Assembly (NCBI RefSeq): GCF_963666145.1 | Contig: NZ_OY762614.1 | Location: forward strand, 1,583,501-1,647,500 | From: an uncultured Desulfobacter sp. | GTDB taxonomy: Bacteria > Desulfobacterota > Desulfobacteria > Desulfobacterales > Desulfobacteraceae | DNA length: 64,000 nucleotides | Direction of reading: 5' to 3' | Shown here: positions 17,385 to 26,153 of the stretch, piece after piece | How positions within the stretch are numbered: the stretch's first letter is position 1 | How the letters are laid out: each line of letters begins with the position of its first letter | The notes under the pieces: model-generated | What the model saw: only the letters and a program-made list of their open reading frames with translations | The model's database searches: none | Told to the model about the DNA's origin: nothing | Position numbers and translations under genes: made by a program

Positions 17385-17756
17385 TCATGCTGAACGGGTA
17401 ATCAGCCAGACCCCGAGGCAGATAACGGCAATGCCGGCCCAGCGCGTCAGGCTGATGCTCTCCTGAAAAAAGATCCACCCGGCAAACGCCGTGACAATAT
17501 AGCCGATGGACAGCAGGGGATAGGCATAACTGACTTCAACCCTGGAAAGCACCAGGAGCCAGACCACCACACTGATGACGTAACAGGACAATCCGGCCAG
17601 AACACAGGGGCTTGTGGCAACGGCAAAAAAAATGTGGCTGCTGTTCCGCAGGGAAAATTCAAAATAACCGATTTGCCTCATGCCCTGCTTGAGTGCCAGT
17701 TGGGCGGCCGCGTTCAGCAGGACGCCAAAAATAATCAGAGGAAGATAGACTGCCAT
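17385..17756 (-). CDS. Single ArnE/ArnF-type SMR flippase subunit
   Basis: 123 residues with four spans, a small-multidrug-resistance-type fold (P-L-I-I-F-G-V near the start, S-Y-A-Y-P-L-L-S-I-G-Y in TM3, E-x-I-S-L-T-R-W-x-G-I near TM4). In enterobacteria ArnE and ArnF form a heterodimer that flips undecaprenyl-phospho-aminoarabinose to the periplasm. Only one such gene is present here, between arnT and the kinase gene, so it probably acts as a homodimer. It is 12 bp after arnT. Confidence 0.8.
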   Translation of the reverse strand: MAVYLPLIIFGVLLNAAAQLALKQGMRQIGYFEFSLRNSSHIFFAVATSPCVLAGLSCYVISVVVWLLVLSRVEVSYAYPLLSIGYIVTAFAGWIFFQESISLTRWAGIAVICLGVWLITRSA

Positions 17757-17768
17757 GTTTGTCTCCTT

Positions 17769-19451
17769 TCAAAATCGCCGGAACACATATCCTGTGGGCC
17801 CGTTCTGGTCTTGAACAACTGGGGGCGGCAACTGATTCTCCCACTGGGAGACATTTTTAAACCTGCCGATCAGAACCGTTTTACCTGGATTTTTTCGGAT
17901 CAGGCCGGCTGCTGTTTTGACGTCAAGGTGCCGGCCCTCGGCATCCGGATATGTTAATCCATACGCCAGTTCACCGACCCCACCGAGGATATGGACGTCC
18001 GTACGCTTCAAATACCAGCAAACCGCCCGGAGCGAATCCTCATCGGAAATGATGATATCGTCGCGGGCAACGGATTGCCTGTATTTTTCAAGAAAAGGCC
18101 CGGGACATTTGACTTCACGGGTCTGATCCGGAATCGTGAAATGAGCGATAAAAAAGAAAAACAAAGGAGCCGCACCAAAGAGAAGGAGCTTAGCCCGCCG
18201 ATTACGGCTTTTTAAAGACCAGACACTGAGCAGCACCATAAAGGCCAGACCGTTGATGGCCATCATCACCTTCCAGGACGCGCTAAACGGCCGGACACCG
18301 TTGATACCGAAAAACTGGACCAGGGGCAAGGCAAGCAGAATAACGGCAAACAGCACGGCGGTTACAACCGTCCCGCCATTAAAAAGGCGATTTGGCCCCG
18401 ACGACTTAAACAGGTGCCTAAGCCCGAACGACATGAGAACGGCAAAGGGAGGAAAACAGGGCAGAATATAGGTGAGAAGCTTTCCTCTTGACAGCGACAA
18501 AAACAAAAAAGGCAGAACCAGCCAGCAGAAGCTTGCACGCATCAGCCTATGTTTCGAACCGTCCCCGCGCAGCTGGGAAATGATCCCCCGGACAGCGGCC
18601 GGGGCAACAAAGGTCCAGGGAATAAACATGGCCGGGGCCGTCAGAAAGAAAAACCAGAACGTCTCTCGGTGCTGAGCGTCGTCTGCCATGAACCTGCGGA
18701 TATGTTCGTTCCAGAAGAAAAAATGCCAGAAATCCGGCTCTTTCAGATGAATCATGACGCCCCAGGGTATGGTAACAACCACGGCTGTCAGGATCGGCAG
18801 CCAACTCATCCGGAACAGATCCTTGTATCTTCGTTCCCAGACCAGATAGGGGGCAAGGGAGACCACCGGCACGGCCAAGGCCAGAAATCCTTTTGTCAGA
18901 AAGGCAAAACCGCAGAAAACACCGGAGACCAGTAGCAGCACCTTTTCCCGTGTGGAGCCGGGCACAGCTTCCGATGCAAGGAAAAAAACGCTTATGGTGG
19001 CCGTTAAAAAAAATGAAAACAGACTGTCCAGTACAGCGGTATTGCCCACGCCAAATACCTCAAAACAGGATAGAAAAATCAGCGGAGCCAGCAGGGCATA
19101 GAATCCATCCTCTTCATCCTCCCGGCGACCGGCATGTCTCATCAGCAAAAAGATCAAAACTGCGGACAAGCCGACCGAAAGGGCTGACGGAAAGCGCACG
19201 GCAAAGTTGTTCTCCCCCAAAACTTTGAGGGATAAGGCATGAACCCAGTAGCCCATGGCCGGCTTTTCAAAGTAACGCAGCCCGTTGATATGGGGGGTGA
19301 TCCAGTCTCCGCCGGCAATCATTTCCCTGGGCACTTCAGCATATCGGGTCTCATCCGGCACCACAAGATCTCTGACGCCCAAAGGCAGGATATAGGCCAG
19401 CAGAAAAAAAGAGACCAGCAGCAGAGCGGTAAATTTATTCGTATTGCTCAT
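17769..19451 (-). CDS. arnT: ArnT-like aminoarabinose (glycosyl) transferase
   Basis: 560 residues. The start at 19451 (M-S-N-T-N-K-F) overlaps the arnD stop as ATGA; the longer frame from 19511 would intrude into arnD. It is a GT83/PMT-type multispan protein with the catalytic first-loop motif V-P-D-E-T-R-Y-A-E-V-P-R-E-M near residue 30, then K-P-x-x-x-Y-W. The soluble C-terminal part (~430-560) is periplasmic. It moves L-Ara4N from undecaprenyl phosphate to lipid A, lowering the negative charge of the outer membrane. Confidence 0.9.
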   Translation of the reverse strand: MSNTNKFTALLLVSFFLLAYILPLGVRDLVVPDETRYAEVPREMIAGGDWITPHINGLRYFEKPAMGYWVHALSLKVLGENNFAVRFPSALSVGLSAVLIFLLMRHAGRREDEEDGFYALLAPLIFLSCFEVFGVGNTAVLDSLFSFFLTATISVFFLASEAVPGSTREKVLLLVSGVFCGFAFLTKGFLALAVPVVSLAPYLVWERRYKDLFRMSWLPILTAVVVTIPWGVMIHLKEPDFWHFFFWNEHIRRFMADDAQHRETFWFFFLTAPAMFIPWTFVAPAAVRGIISQLRGDGSKHRLMRASFCWLVLPFLFLSLSRGKLLTYILPCFPPFAVLMSFGLRHLFKSSGPNRLFNGGTVVTAVLFAVILLALPLVQFFGINGVRPFSASWKVMMAINGLAFMVLLSVWSLKSRNRRAKLLLFGAAPLFFFFIAHFTIPDQTREVKCPGPFLEKYRQSVARDDIIISDEDSLRAVCWYLKRTDVHILGGVGELAYGLTYPDAEGRHLDVKTAAGLIRKNPGKTVLIGRFKNVSQWENQLPPPVVQDQNGPTGYVFRRF

Positions 19452-20374
19452 CGGGACAATGCCTCCAGTTTGGCGCAGGGTTCGGACTGAGCATCCTGAC
19501 AGGATATCCATCCCTCCCTGCCGGCCGCAGTCGCTTGGGTCATGTATGAGGTTTCAATTTCAGGGATGCCGGCATACACCTCTCCCAGCGGCGCAAAGCC
19601 GATTCCCCGCTGTGTAGCTTTGTTCAAAAAATCATCGAACAGGTCCAGACAGAGGATGCCCTCCACCTCGGCATGGATGGTCAGCACGTTAAACCGACCG
19701 GGCTGAATCAGGCTCAAGAGATGATCGTTATAGGTTGCCGGCGTGCATTGCCGGCCCACCAGTTCATCATAGGTCGGCAGGGTGATCGGGACCTGGGGGT
19801 GGCGGTAGCTGTGCCCGTCTATGACCGGATAAAAGGGAGCGGTCCCCCGGCAGTCGGACTCAAACCGAAAAGGAAACTGTTCCAGGGCGGACATTGCCTG
19901 TGGGGTGACCTTCCAGGCCGGAGCGGCAAAACAGTCCGGAGCCCTGCCGATAACCATTTCCAGCATCTCATACCCCTTGCGGATCTCCTTTGCAACGGCG
20001 GCGGTGTCCAGGTTTTCAATGCGGCTCTGCCAGCGGTGGTGGTCCCAGGCATGGAGTCCCACCTCATGGCCCTCTTTTGCAGCACGGCGCATGGGTTCAG
20101 GGCTTTTTTCACCGATGACGGGTCCGGGCCACAGGGTGCCTTTAAGCAGGATGTCCCATCCGTAGAGACCGGCAGCCTTTGTCCTGAACATTTTCACCAG
20201 AAAAGCCGGCCGCACCAGCCGCCAGAGATGGCGACCCATATTGTCCGGTCCCACCGAGAAAAAAAAGGTACCCCGGACCTGATGGCGCGCCATCAGGTCC
20301 AGCAGCGCCGGAACCCCTTTGCGGGTGCCGCGCAGGGTATCCACATCTATCCTCAAGCCGACTCGGGTCATCAT
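19448..20374 (-). CDS. arnD: ArnD-like polysaccharide deacetylase (deformylase)
   Basis: 308 residues. R-V-G-L-R-I-D-V-D-T near the N-terminus carries the first metal-site Asp, F-F-F-S-V-G-P-D-N-M-G-R follows, and G-H-E-V-G-L-H-A-W-D-H-H near residue 105 supplies the paired His. ArnD removes the formyl group from Und-P-Ara4FN, freeing the amino sugar for export. It overlaps arnA by 4 bp and arnT by 4 bp. The ~20 last residues are poorly conserved in style. Confidence 0.9.
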   Translation of the reverse strand: MMTRVGLRIDVDTLRGTRKGVPALLDLMARHQVRGTFFFSVGPDNMGRHLWRLVRPAFLVKMFRTKAAGLYGWDILLKGTLWPGPVIGEKSPEPMRRAAKEGHEVGLHAWDHHRWQSRIENLDTAAVAKEIRKGYEMLEMVIGRAPDCFAAPAWKVTPQAMSALEQFPFRFESDCRGTAPFYPVIDGHSYRHPQVPITLPTYDELVGRQCTPATYNDHLLSLIQPGRFNVLTIHAEVEGILCLDLFDDFLNKATQRGIGFAPLGEVYAGIPEIETSYMTQATAAGREGWISCQDAQSEPCAKLEALSR

Positions 20375-22359
20375 CCTTGGGTTTCCACGATAGCCACAGA
20401 GTCAAGGAAGTAATCCAAAGTCTCTGCCACGGATTGTTCAAAGGGGACCGTTGGGGTCCATCCCAGTATTTTTTGGGATAATCGAATGGATGGACGCCGA
20501 TGCTGGACATCCTGGTAGCCGGCCCCATAATAGGTCCGGGCTTCGATGCATTCTGTGCCGCTGTCCGGCGGGAACTGGGACCTTTGCGGATGTGCAGCGA
20601 ATTTTTCTCTAAGAATGTCAGCAAGGTCGGCCATGCTGTATTCATTATCCGGATTGCCGATATTGAAAATCCGGCCGTTGCATTGGCCGTCTTTATCTTC
20701 AATGATTTTAAACAGGCATTCCACTCCGTCCCTGTAATCGGTGAAGCAGCGTTTCTGTTGTCCCCCGTCCACCAGACGGATGGGGGAACCTTCCACCAGG
20801 TTTAAGATAAATTGAGTTATCACCCTGGAACTGCCGATTCTGGCAGATTTGAGAGAATCCAGTTTGGGACCGACCCAGTTAAAGGGCCGGAAAATGGTAA
20901 AGGGCAGCCCCTGGGTTTTTCCATAGGCCCAGATGACCCGGTCCAGCATCTGCTTGCTGCAGGAGTAGATCCAGCGCTGCTTATGGATGGGACCCAGGAC
21001 AAAATTGGAATAATCCTCGTCAAATTCATCATCTGCGCACATGCCGTACACCTCTGAGGTGGAGGGAAAAATCAGCCGCTTCTTATATTTGACGCAGTAC
21101 CGGACAATGCGCAGATTTTCCTCAAAATCCAGTTCAAAGACCCGCAGGGGGTTCCTGACATACTCGATGGGGGTTGCAATGGCCACCAGGGGCAGGACAA
21201 TATCACACTTTCGAACGTGGTACTCAATCCACTCCCGCATGATGGAGATATCCCCCTCCGTGTAATGAAAATCCGGATGTGCCATCAGATCCCGGATGCA
21301 GTCCGACCTCAGATCCATGCCGTGGACCTCATAGCATCCGCTGTCCAGGAGCCGTTTGCTCAGATGGTTGCCGATAAAGCCGTTGACGCCGAGAATCAGG
21401 ACATGCCGTTTGCGGCGTGGGCCGACTACTGACTCTGTTTTGCCGTCAAAAAGCATACCCGGCGCAAGCTTCATCTCCTGGGCAAGCTGTGTTCCTTTCA
21501 TGTAGAGACCGTTTTCCTCCTGGCCATACCGCACCTCAACCGCATTGGTGCCGCAGGCAATACAAAAAGGATCTATGGAGAGGACGGTGCCCGGAAGCAC
21601 ATCCGGCGCCGATGGTGTCTCTACCACATCCCAGAAAAGGCATTTCCGGGTGCCCAGGAAGGAAAAGGCCCCGGGATAAGGACGGGTCACGGCCCGTACC
21701 AGGTTCCTGACATCATGGGCGCTGCGGGTCCAGTCGATCTGTCCGTCCTTGGGTTTTCGGCCTCCGAAATAGCAGGCGATGGCGTTGTCTTGGGGGATGC
21801 GCGGGGCGCTGTCTGCAAGAATGTCGGGCAAAAGCGCCGCCAGCAGGTCCCCGGCAGCGGTACCGATCTTATGATGCAGGGTCAGAGCCGTGTCCGTTTC
21901 ATGGATAGGCACCTGTTTTTGTCCCACAATGTCCCCGTCATCAGGCCGGGGGGTCATGTGGTGAAGGGTGACACCGGTCTCGGTCTCCCCGTTGACCAGG
22001 ACCCAGTTCACAGGACACCGGCCCCGGTAGCGGGGCAAAAGGGAGCCATGCAGATTCATGCATCCCCGGGAAGGAATGGCCAGGATTTCGGGGCCAACCA
22101 TATGGCGATAGTAAAAGGAAAAAATCTGATCCGGGGCCATGGATCTGATTCGCTCAACCCAAAGGGGATGGTTGATATCTTCGGGGGCATAGACCGGAAT
22201 ACCGTTGGCTGCAGCCAGTTCGGCCACAGACTCGAACCAGACGGCTTCATGGGGATCATCTTCATGGGTAAAAACCGCCTGAATTTCGTATCCGTAGGCT
22301 AAAAGTGCCTTGATGCCAATACATCCAATATTGTGATAGGCCAGTACAATCGTCTTCAT
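20371..22359 (-). CDS. arnA: Bifunctional ArnA: UDP-Ara4N formyltransferase / UDP-GlcA decarboxylase
   Basis: 662 residues, the normal two-domain length. Residues 1-~305 are the formyltransferase: N-L-H-G-S-L-L-P-x-Y-R-G (Asn and His catalytic) and the Asp of P-R-P-D-D-G-D-I-V. Residues ~315-662 are the decarboxylase of the SDR type: G-V-N-G-F-I-G near 322, S-T-S-E-V-Y-G near 435, Y-S-C-S-K near 466, and H-R-R-P-S-I near 622, which supply the Ser/Glu, Tyr/Lys and Arg expected of this enzyme. It is 2 bp downstream of arnC. Confidence 0.95.
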   Translation of the reverse strand: MKTIVLAYHNIGCIGIKALLAYGYEIQAVFTHEDDPHEAVWFESVAELAAANGIPVYAPEDINHPLWVERIRSMAPDQIFSFYYRHMVGPEILAIPSRGCMNLHGSLLPRYRGRCPVNWVLVNGETETGVTLHHMTPRPDDGDIVGQKQVPIHETDTALTLHHKIGTAAGDLLAALLPDILADSAPRIPQDNAIACYFGGRKPKDGQIDWTRSAHDVRNLVRAVTRPYPGAFSFLGTRKCLFWDVVETPSAPDVLPGTVLSIDPFCIACGTNAVEVRYGQEENGLYMKGTQLAQEMKLAPGMLFDGKTESVVGPRRKRHVLILGVNGFIGNHLSKRLLDSGCYEVHGMDLRSDCIRDLMAHPDFHYTEGDISIMREWIEYHVRKCDIVLPLVAIATPIEYVRNPLRVFELDFEENLRIVRYCVKYKKRLIFPSTSEVYGMCADDEFDEDYSNFVLGPIHKQRWIYSCSKQMLDRVIWAYGKTQGLPFTIFRPFNWVGPKLDSLKSARIGSSRVITQFILNLVEGSPIRLVDGGQQKRCFTDYRDGVECLFKIIEDKDGQCNGRIFNIGNPDNEYSMADLADILREKFAAHPQRSQFPPDSGTECIEARTYYGAGYQDVQHRRPSIRLSQKILGWTPTVPFEQSVAETLDYFLDSVAIVETQG

Positions 22360-22361
22360 AA

Positions 22362-23333
22362 TTACTCCTTGGTGTCAAGATCAGTCGGAGATCCACAGTT
22401 CGCACTGGTGATTTCCTGGATAAAAAAGCGGGGCCGTTCACGCACATCGTGATAGATCCGTCCGAGATACTCCCCGAGAAGCCCCATGCCGACAAACTGG
22501 GCGCCGATAAAAAAAAAGAGTATTGCAAACAGGGTGAATATGCCCTCGGCAGCCCACTGGGAACCCCAGGCGAACCGCAACACAATCAACAGCAGGCCGA
22601 AGCCGATGCCACCGGCCGCAATTACCGATCCGATCAGAGACAAAAGGCGCAGGGGATAGGTGGACATGGAGGTCAGCAGATCAAACTGAAGAGAAATCAG
22701 CTTTAAAAAGCTGTACTTGGATTCTCCGTTTTCCCGTGAGGCGTGATTGACAGGGATCTCAACGGTACTGCCGGCAAAACTGTTGGCCAGAATGGGAATA
22801 AAGGTGGAGCGTTCACGGCACTGGAGCATGGCCTGGACAATGGGCCTCCGATAGGCCCGGAGCATGCAGCCGTAATCAGTCATCATCACGCCGGTGGCCT
22901 GGCGGACAAGCCGGTTGATCACTGCGGACGCGCTGCGGCGGAACAGGGAGTCCTGCCGATGCTGACGCACCGTGCCGACGACGTCCACACCGCGGTCCAT
23001 CTCAGCCACCAGCCTGGGGATCTCTTCGGGCGGGTTCTGGAGGTCCGCATCCATGGTCACCACAATGTTGCCGCGGCTCTGTTCCAGTCCGGCAAAAACC
23101 GCCGGGTGCTGGCCGTAATTGCGATTTAACAGAATCCCCACGATTTCCGGGTGCCGGTCGGCGGCTTGTCGAATTAGCTCCTGGGAACCGTCCCGGCTGC
23201 CGTCATCCACCAGGATGATTTCAAAGGGCCGTCCCAAAAACCTCAGGACCTTGAGGCAGCGGGCTGTCAGTGGCATGAGGTTTTCTTTTTCGTTATATAC
23301 CGGAATGACAATGGAAATATCCGGTTCCTTCAT
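22362..23333 (-). CDS. arnC: ArnC: undecaprenyl-phosphate Ara4FN transferase
   Basis: 323 residues. A GT2 catalytic domain (~1-225) with I-V-I-P-V-Y-N-E-x-E-N, L-V-D-D-G-S-x-D-G-S, and T-M-D-A-D-L-Q-N-P-P-E-E-I is followed by two C-terminal spans (~232-255, ~268-290). It loads Ara4FN onto undecaprenyl phosphate on the cytoplasmic face. It overlaps arnB by 4 bp, showing translational coupling. Confidence 0.93.
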   Translation of the reverse strand: MKEPDISIVIPVYNEKENLMPLTARCLKVLRFLGRPFEIILVDDGSRDGSQELIRQAADRHPEIVGILLNRNYGQHPAVFAGLEQSRGNIVVTMDADLQNPPEEIPRLVAEMDRGVDVVGTVRQHRQDSLFRRSASAVINRLVRQATGVMMTDYGCMLRAYRRPIVQAMLQCRERSTFIPILANSFAGSTVEIPVNHASRENGESKYSFLKLISLQFDLLTSMSTYPLRLLSLIGSVIAAGGIGFGLLLIVLRFAWGSQWAAEGIFTLFAILFFFIGAQFVGMGLLGEYLGRIYHDVRERPRFFIQEITSANCGSPTDLDTKE

Positions 23334-24478
23334 GACAACACCTCCTTAATAGCATCCACAACGCTGTCCACATCCTCCGGGGTCATGTCCGGAAACAGGG
23401 GAAGAGAACAGATCCGGTCAGAATTCCACTGGGTATGGGGCAGTTGTTCAGCGGCAAAGGGCATGGTTTCCCGATAATATTTCTGGGTATGGGCGGCCTT
23501 AAAGTGGATACCGGTGCCGATGTTTCTGCGTTTCAGCTCATCCATAAAGGCTGCCCGGTCCATACGCGCTTCTTTGGTGTCCAGACGGACCACAAACAGG
23601 TGCCAGACATGGCGCATGGAATAGGAAGGCTCGGCCAGGGGCAAAATTTCATCCACCTGCGCCAGACGTTCCAGGTAGCGGCGGGCCAGCAGGCTCCTTT
23701 TTTCAATAAACCCTTCCAGCCTCTTCAGCTGGCCGATGCCCAGGACCGCGGCAATGTCAGTGAGGTTATACTTAAACCCGGGCGTCAGCACTTCGGCCTG
23801 GGGGGAGCGGCCCTGCATGGTCCTGTCATAGGCGTCCACCCCCAGGCCGTGGAATTTCAGCCGTCGAACCGCCGACAATAGTTCGGGATCATCCGAGCAG
23901 ACCATGCCGCCTTCGCCGGATGTCATGTTTTTAATGGGATGAAAGGAAAAAATGGCCGTTCCCGTACACCCGATCCGCTCTCCCCGGTATTCAGTGCCTG
24001 CCGCATGGGCCGCATCTTCAACCAGAGGAATATTTTGTTCCCGGGCCAGGCGGCGTAAGGGTTCCATGTCTGCTGCGGCGCCTGCAAAATGCACAGGAAT
24101 GATCAATTTTGTCCGTTCCGTGATGAGCGGTTCGACGGTTTGAGCAGAGATCATGAGCGTATCACGGTCTGTATCTGCAAAGACGGGGACGGCACCGGCC
24201 AGCTTGATGAGGTTGACGGTGGAGACCCAGGTCATGGATGGGGTGATCACTTCGTCTCCGGGGCCGATACCCAGAGCCGTCAAGACAAGATGCATACCGC
24301 CCGTGGCCGAGCACAATGCAACTCCACCCTCTGTATGACAATAGGCCGAAAACGCGTCTTCAAATTCAGCCGCCTTTGGCCCGGTCGTAATCCAACCGGA
24401 TCGCAGGACATCCGCTACGGCTTCAATTTCAGACTCGCTGATGGATGGTCTGGAAAACGGCAGAAATTCAGGTCTCAT
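23330..24478 (-). CDS. arnB: ArnB: UDP-Ara4O aminotransferase
   Basis: 382 residues. A DegT/DnrJ/EryC1-type PLP aminotransferase that makes UDP-Ara4N. L-P-F-S-R-P-S-I near the start, S-G-W-I-T-T-G-P, E-D-A-A-H-A-x-G near 155, and the PLP-Lys in S-F-H-P-I-K-N-M-T-S-G-E-G-G near 185 are all present. First gene of the arn operon. The leader of ~95 nt runs from the box-controlled promoter at 24581-24615. A GGGAG site lies just before the start. Confidence 0.95.
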   Translation of the reverse strand: MRPEFLPFSRPSISESEIEAVADVLRSGWITTGPKAAEFEDAFSAYCHTEGGVALCSATGGMHLVLTALGIGPGDEVITPSMTWVSTVNLIKLAGAVPVFADTDRDTLMISAQTVEPLITERTKLIIPVHFAGAAADMEPLRRLAREQNIPLVEDAAHAAGTEYRGERIGCTGTAIFSFHPIKNMTSGEGGMVCSDDPELLSAVRRLKFHGLGVDAYDRTMQGRSPQAEVLTPGFKYNLTDIAAVLGIGQLKRLEGFIEKRSLLARRYLERLAQVDEILPLAEPSYSMRHVWHLFVVRLDTKEARMDRAAFMDELKRRNIGTGIHFKAAHTQKYYRETMPFAAEQLPHTQWNSDRICSLPLFPDMTPEDVDSVVDAIKEVLS

Positions 24479-24580
24479 ATGCTCCCTTTTTTTGACTTAT
24501 ATTTTTTTAAACAAAACGCATCTCCGATAGATGACTTTAGATAGAGCCTGGACGGAAACCCGTGGAGACTACGGCCATGA

Positions 24581-24615
24581 ACTATGCCACACGGATAATG
24601 AAGATTTTATGAAGA
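24581..24615 (-). promoter_or_regulatory. PmrA/PhoP-like box and -10, arn operon promoter
   Basis: On the minus strand, TCTTCAT occurs twice 11 bp apart (plus positions 24609-24615 and 24598-24604). Counting TCTTCATT as the half-site, ten bases separate it from CATAGT (24581-24586), a -10-like hexamer. The layout matches the promoter at 3848 base for base in spacing. The IS element begins at 24617, one base upstream of the box, and its left target duplication (24610-24616) lies over the distal half-site, which remains intact. Confidence 0.7.
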
Positions 24616-24616
24616 A
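24610..24616. repeat. Left target-site duplication of the IS (TGAAGAA)
   Basis: TGAAGAA here is repeated exactly at 26147-26153, on the other side of the IS. Removing the IS and one copy rebuilds an unbroken sequence running from the arn box into the 26154 flank. Confidence 0.75.
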
Positions 24617-24689
24617 CTCAACTTCCTGGATTCGTTGAAACAGACTGCCGACCAGTCAACTCATTGAATTTATAACATAAAAACTTGTA

Positions 24690-24756
24690 GAGCCCAGCTG
24701 TTTGATATATAACAAATTCGCAAAAAAAACACAATAATATCAAACAGTAAGGGCTC
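24690..24756 (+). promoter_or_regulatory. SD-sequestering hairpin before the transposase start
   Basis: GAGCCC-N2-CTGTTTGATAT (24690-24708) pairs with ATATCAAACAG-N3-GGGCTC (24737-24756), 17 base pairs with a 2/3-nt internal loop and a 28-nt apical loop. The 3' arm holds the likely Shine-Dalgarno AAGGG (24749-24753) and ends 2 bases before ATG 24759. A transcript that enters from outside would fold this arm and hide the ribosome site, a known protection device in elements such as IS10 and IS50. Confidence 0.65.
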
Positions 24757-24758
24757 AC

Positions 24759-26132
24759 ATGATACATACCAATATTGAAACAAAAACTCAAACGGACATT
24801 CAGATTTTAGGCAAAATTGATGACTTTTTCAGCAAATTTTCCATTGCTACATCTTTGCACCGATGTGGTGTCCGAAAACGTCATGGATATAGTGTCCGTT
24901 CATTGATTATGGCTATATTTACATTACCATTCCTGCAAAAAGATTTCTTTAGGGGAATTGTAATCAATGACGACTTGTCATTTGGTAAAGACGCTGCATA
25001 TGAAGTTCTCAAGGGTGGGTACTCTAACTGGCGGCGCTTACTTTTGTCTGTTGGTATCAAACTGTACCATTTTTTCGATCCATTGACCGATGAAAATCGT
25101 GAATCGGTACTGATCGCCGATGATAGCCCTTATGATCGCTCCCGGTCAAAAAAAGTCGAGCTTCTTTCAAGGGTATGGGATCATAGCACTGGTAAATTTA
25201 TCAAGGGATTCAGAATGCTGACACTCTGCTGGTCAGATGGGGCCAGTTGTCTGCCGTTAGATTTTTGTCTTCTGTCCTCCTCAGATGCCAAAAAGCGTCT
25301 TTGTGAAAATCAAAAACTCATGGATAAAAGATGCAGCGCATGGAAACGAAGGCAAGAGGCTATAATTACAGCACCCGAGAATCTGGAAGCCATGGTCAAA
25401 CGGGTTCTGGCTACAGGCGTTCGTGCAAAACATATATTGATGGATAGCTGGTTTATGATGCCCGCCACAGTTACAGCATTAAGCAAATACATTAATGTTG
25501 TGGGGATGGTGAAGAAAACATCAAAAATTCATTATGAATTCAACGGGAATTGGGTGGATGTGAAAGCGATCTACCGGCAACTCAAAAAGCGTCGTGGTCG
25601 GGCAAAGATCCTGGCAAGTACCATCGTTACACTGAAGGGTGGATTGTCTGCCAGGCTTGTTTTTGTGCGCGACCGGCGCAAGAAGGACTGGTTGGTGTTA
25701 CTCTCCACAGACCTTGAATTGTCAAATGAAGACATCGTTCGAATTTATGGTAAACGCTGGGATATTGAGGTGTTGTTCAAAATGGCAAAACAGCATCTGA
25801 AGCTGGCAAAAGAGATACAATGCCGAGACTATGACGCCCTGGTGGCTCACACCACTATTGTTTTCATGCGATATATGTTTTTGGCCTATCAAAATCGAAC
25901 CCAAACGGATGACAGGACCTTTGGAGAATTGTTCTATGCCTGCTGCGAGGAGGTCGCCGATATATCTTTTGTTGAAGCTCTTTACAGAATAATGATTATT
26001 GCCGGTGACCAGTTGAAAAAAATCGGTGACTATTGTGAGAAGACCGCAACGGCATTTTTTGATGCTGTTATGGGAACAACCCTCCAGCAATTCGGTTTTG
26101 TAGAAAATCGAAAGTTAGCTGGTAATTTTTAA
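24759..26132 (+). CDS. IS4-family DDE transposase
   Basis: 457 residues, full length. DDE candidates are the Asp of L-I-A-D-D-S (about residue 122), the Asp of I-L-M-D-S-W-F (about 229), and the Glu of Y-G-K-R-W-D-I-E-V-L-F-K-M-A-K-Q (about 336), which follows the Y-x(2)-R-x(3)-E-x(6)-K signature of IS4 transposases. Start chosen at the ATG with AAGGG 5 bp upstream. It catalyses cut-and-paste movement of the element. Confidence 0.9.
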   Translation: MIHTNIETKTQTDIQILGKIDDFFSKFSIATSLHRCGVRKRHGYSVRSLIMAIFTLPFLQKDFFRGIVINDDLSFGKDAAYEVLKGGYSNWRRLLLSVGIKLYHFFDPLTDENRESVLIADDSPYDRSRSKKVELLSRVWDHSTGKFIKGFRMLTLCWSDGASCLPLDFCLLSSSDAKKRLCENQKLMDKRCSAWKRRQEAIITAPENLEAMVKRVLATGVRAKHILMDSWFMMPATVTALSKYINVVGMVKKTSKIHYEFNGNWVDVKAIYRQLKKRRGRAKILASTIVTLKGGLSARLVFVRDRRKKDWLVLLSTDLELSNEDIVRIYGKRWDIEVLFKMAKQHLKLAKEIQCRDYDALVAHTTIVFMRYMFLAYQNRTQTDDRTFGELFYACCEEVADISFVEALYRIMIIAGDQLKKIGDYCEKTATAFFDAVMGTTLQQFGFVENRKLAGNF

Positions 26133-26146
26133 ACCCGAAAGTTGAG

Positions 26147-26153
26147 TGAAGAA
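26147..26153. repeat. Right target-site duplication of the IS (TGAAGAA)
   Basis: Exact copy of 24610-24616, immediately after the right inverted repeat. Confidence 0.75.

Larger units (their letters stand above)
24617..26146 (+). mobile_element. IS4-family insertion sequence, 1530 bp
   Basis: The ends are inverted repeats of about 13 bp: CTCAACTTCCTGG at 24617-24629 against CCCGAAAGTTGAG at 26134-26146, 11 of 13 matching. Seven-bp direct repeats TGAAGAA flank both ends. One DDE transposase gene fills most of the element. Base composition is more AT-rich than the arn genes. The element appears intact and is oriented away from arnB. Confidence 0.85.
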
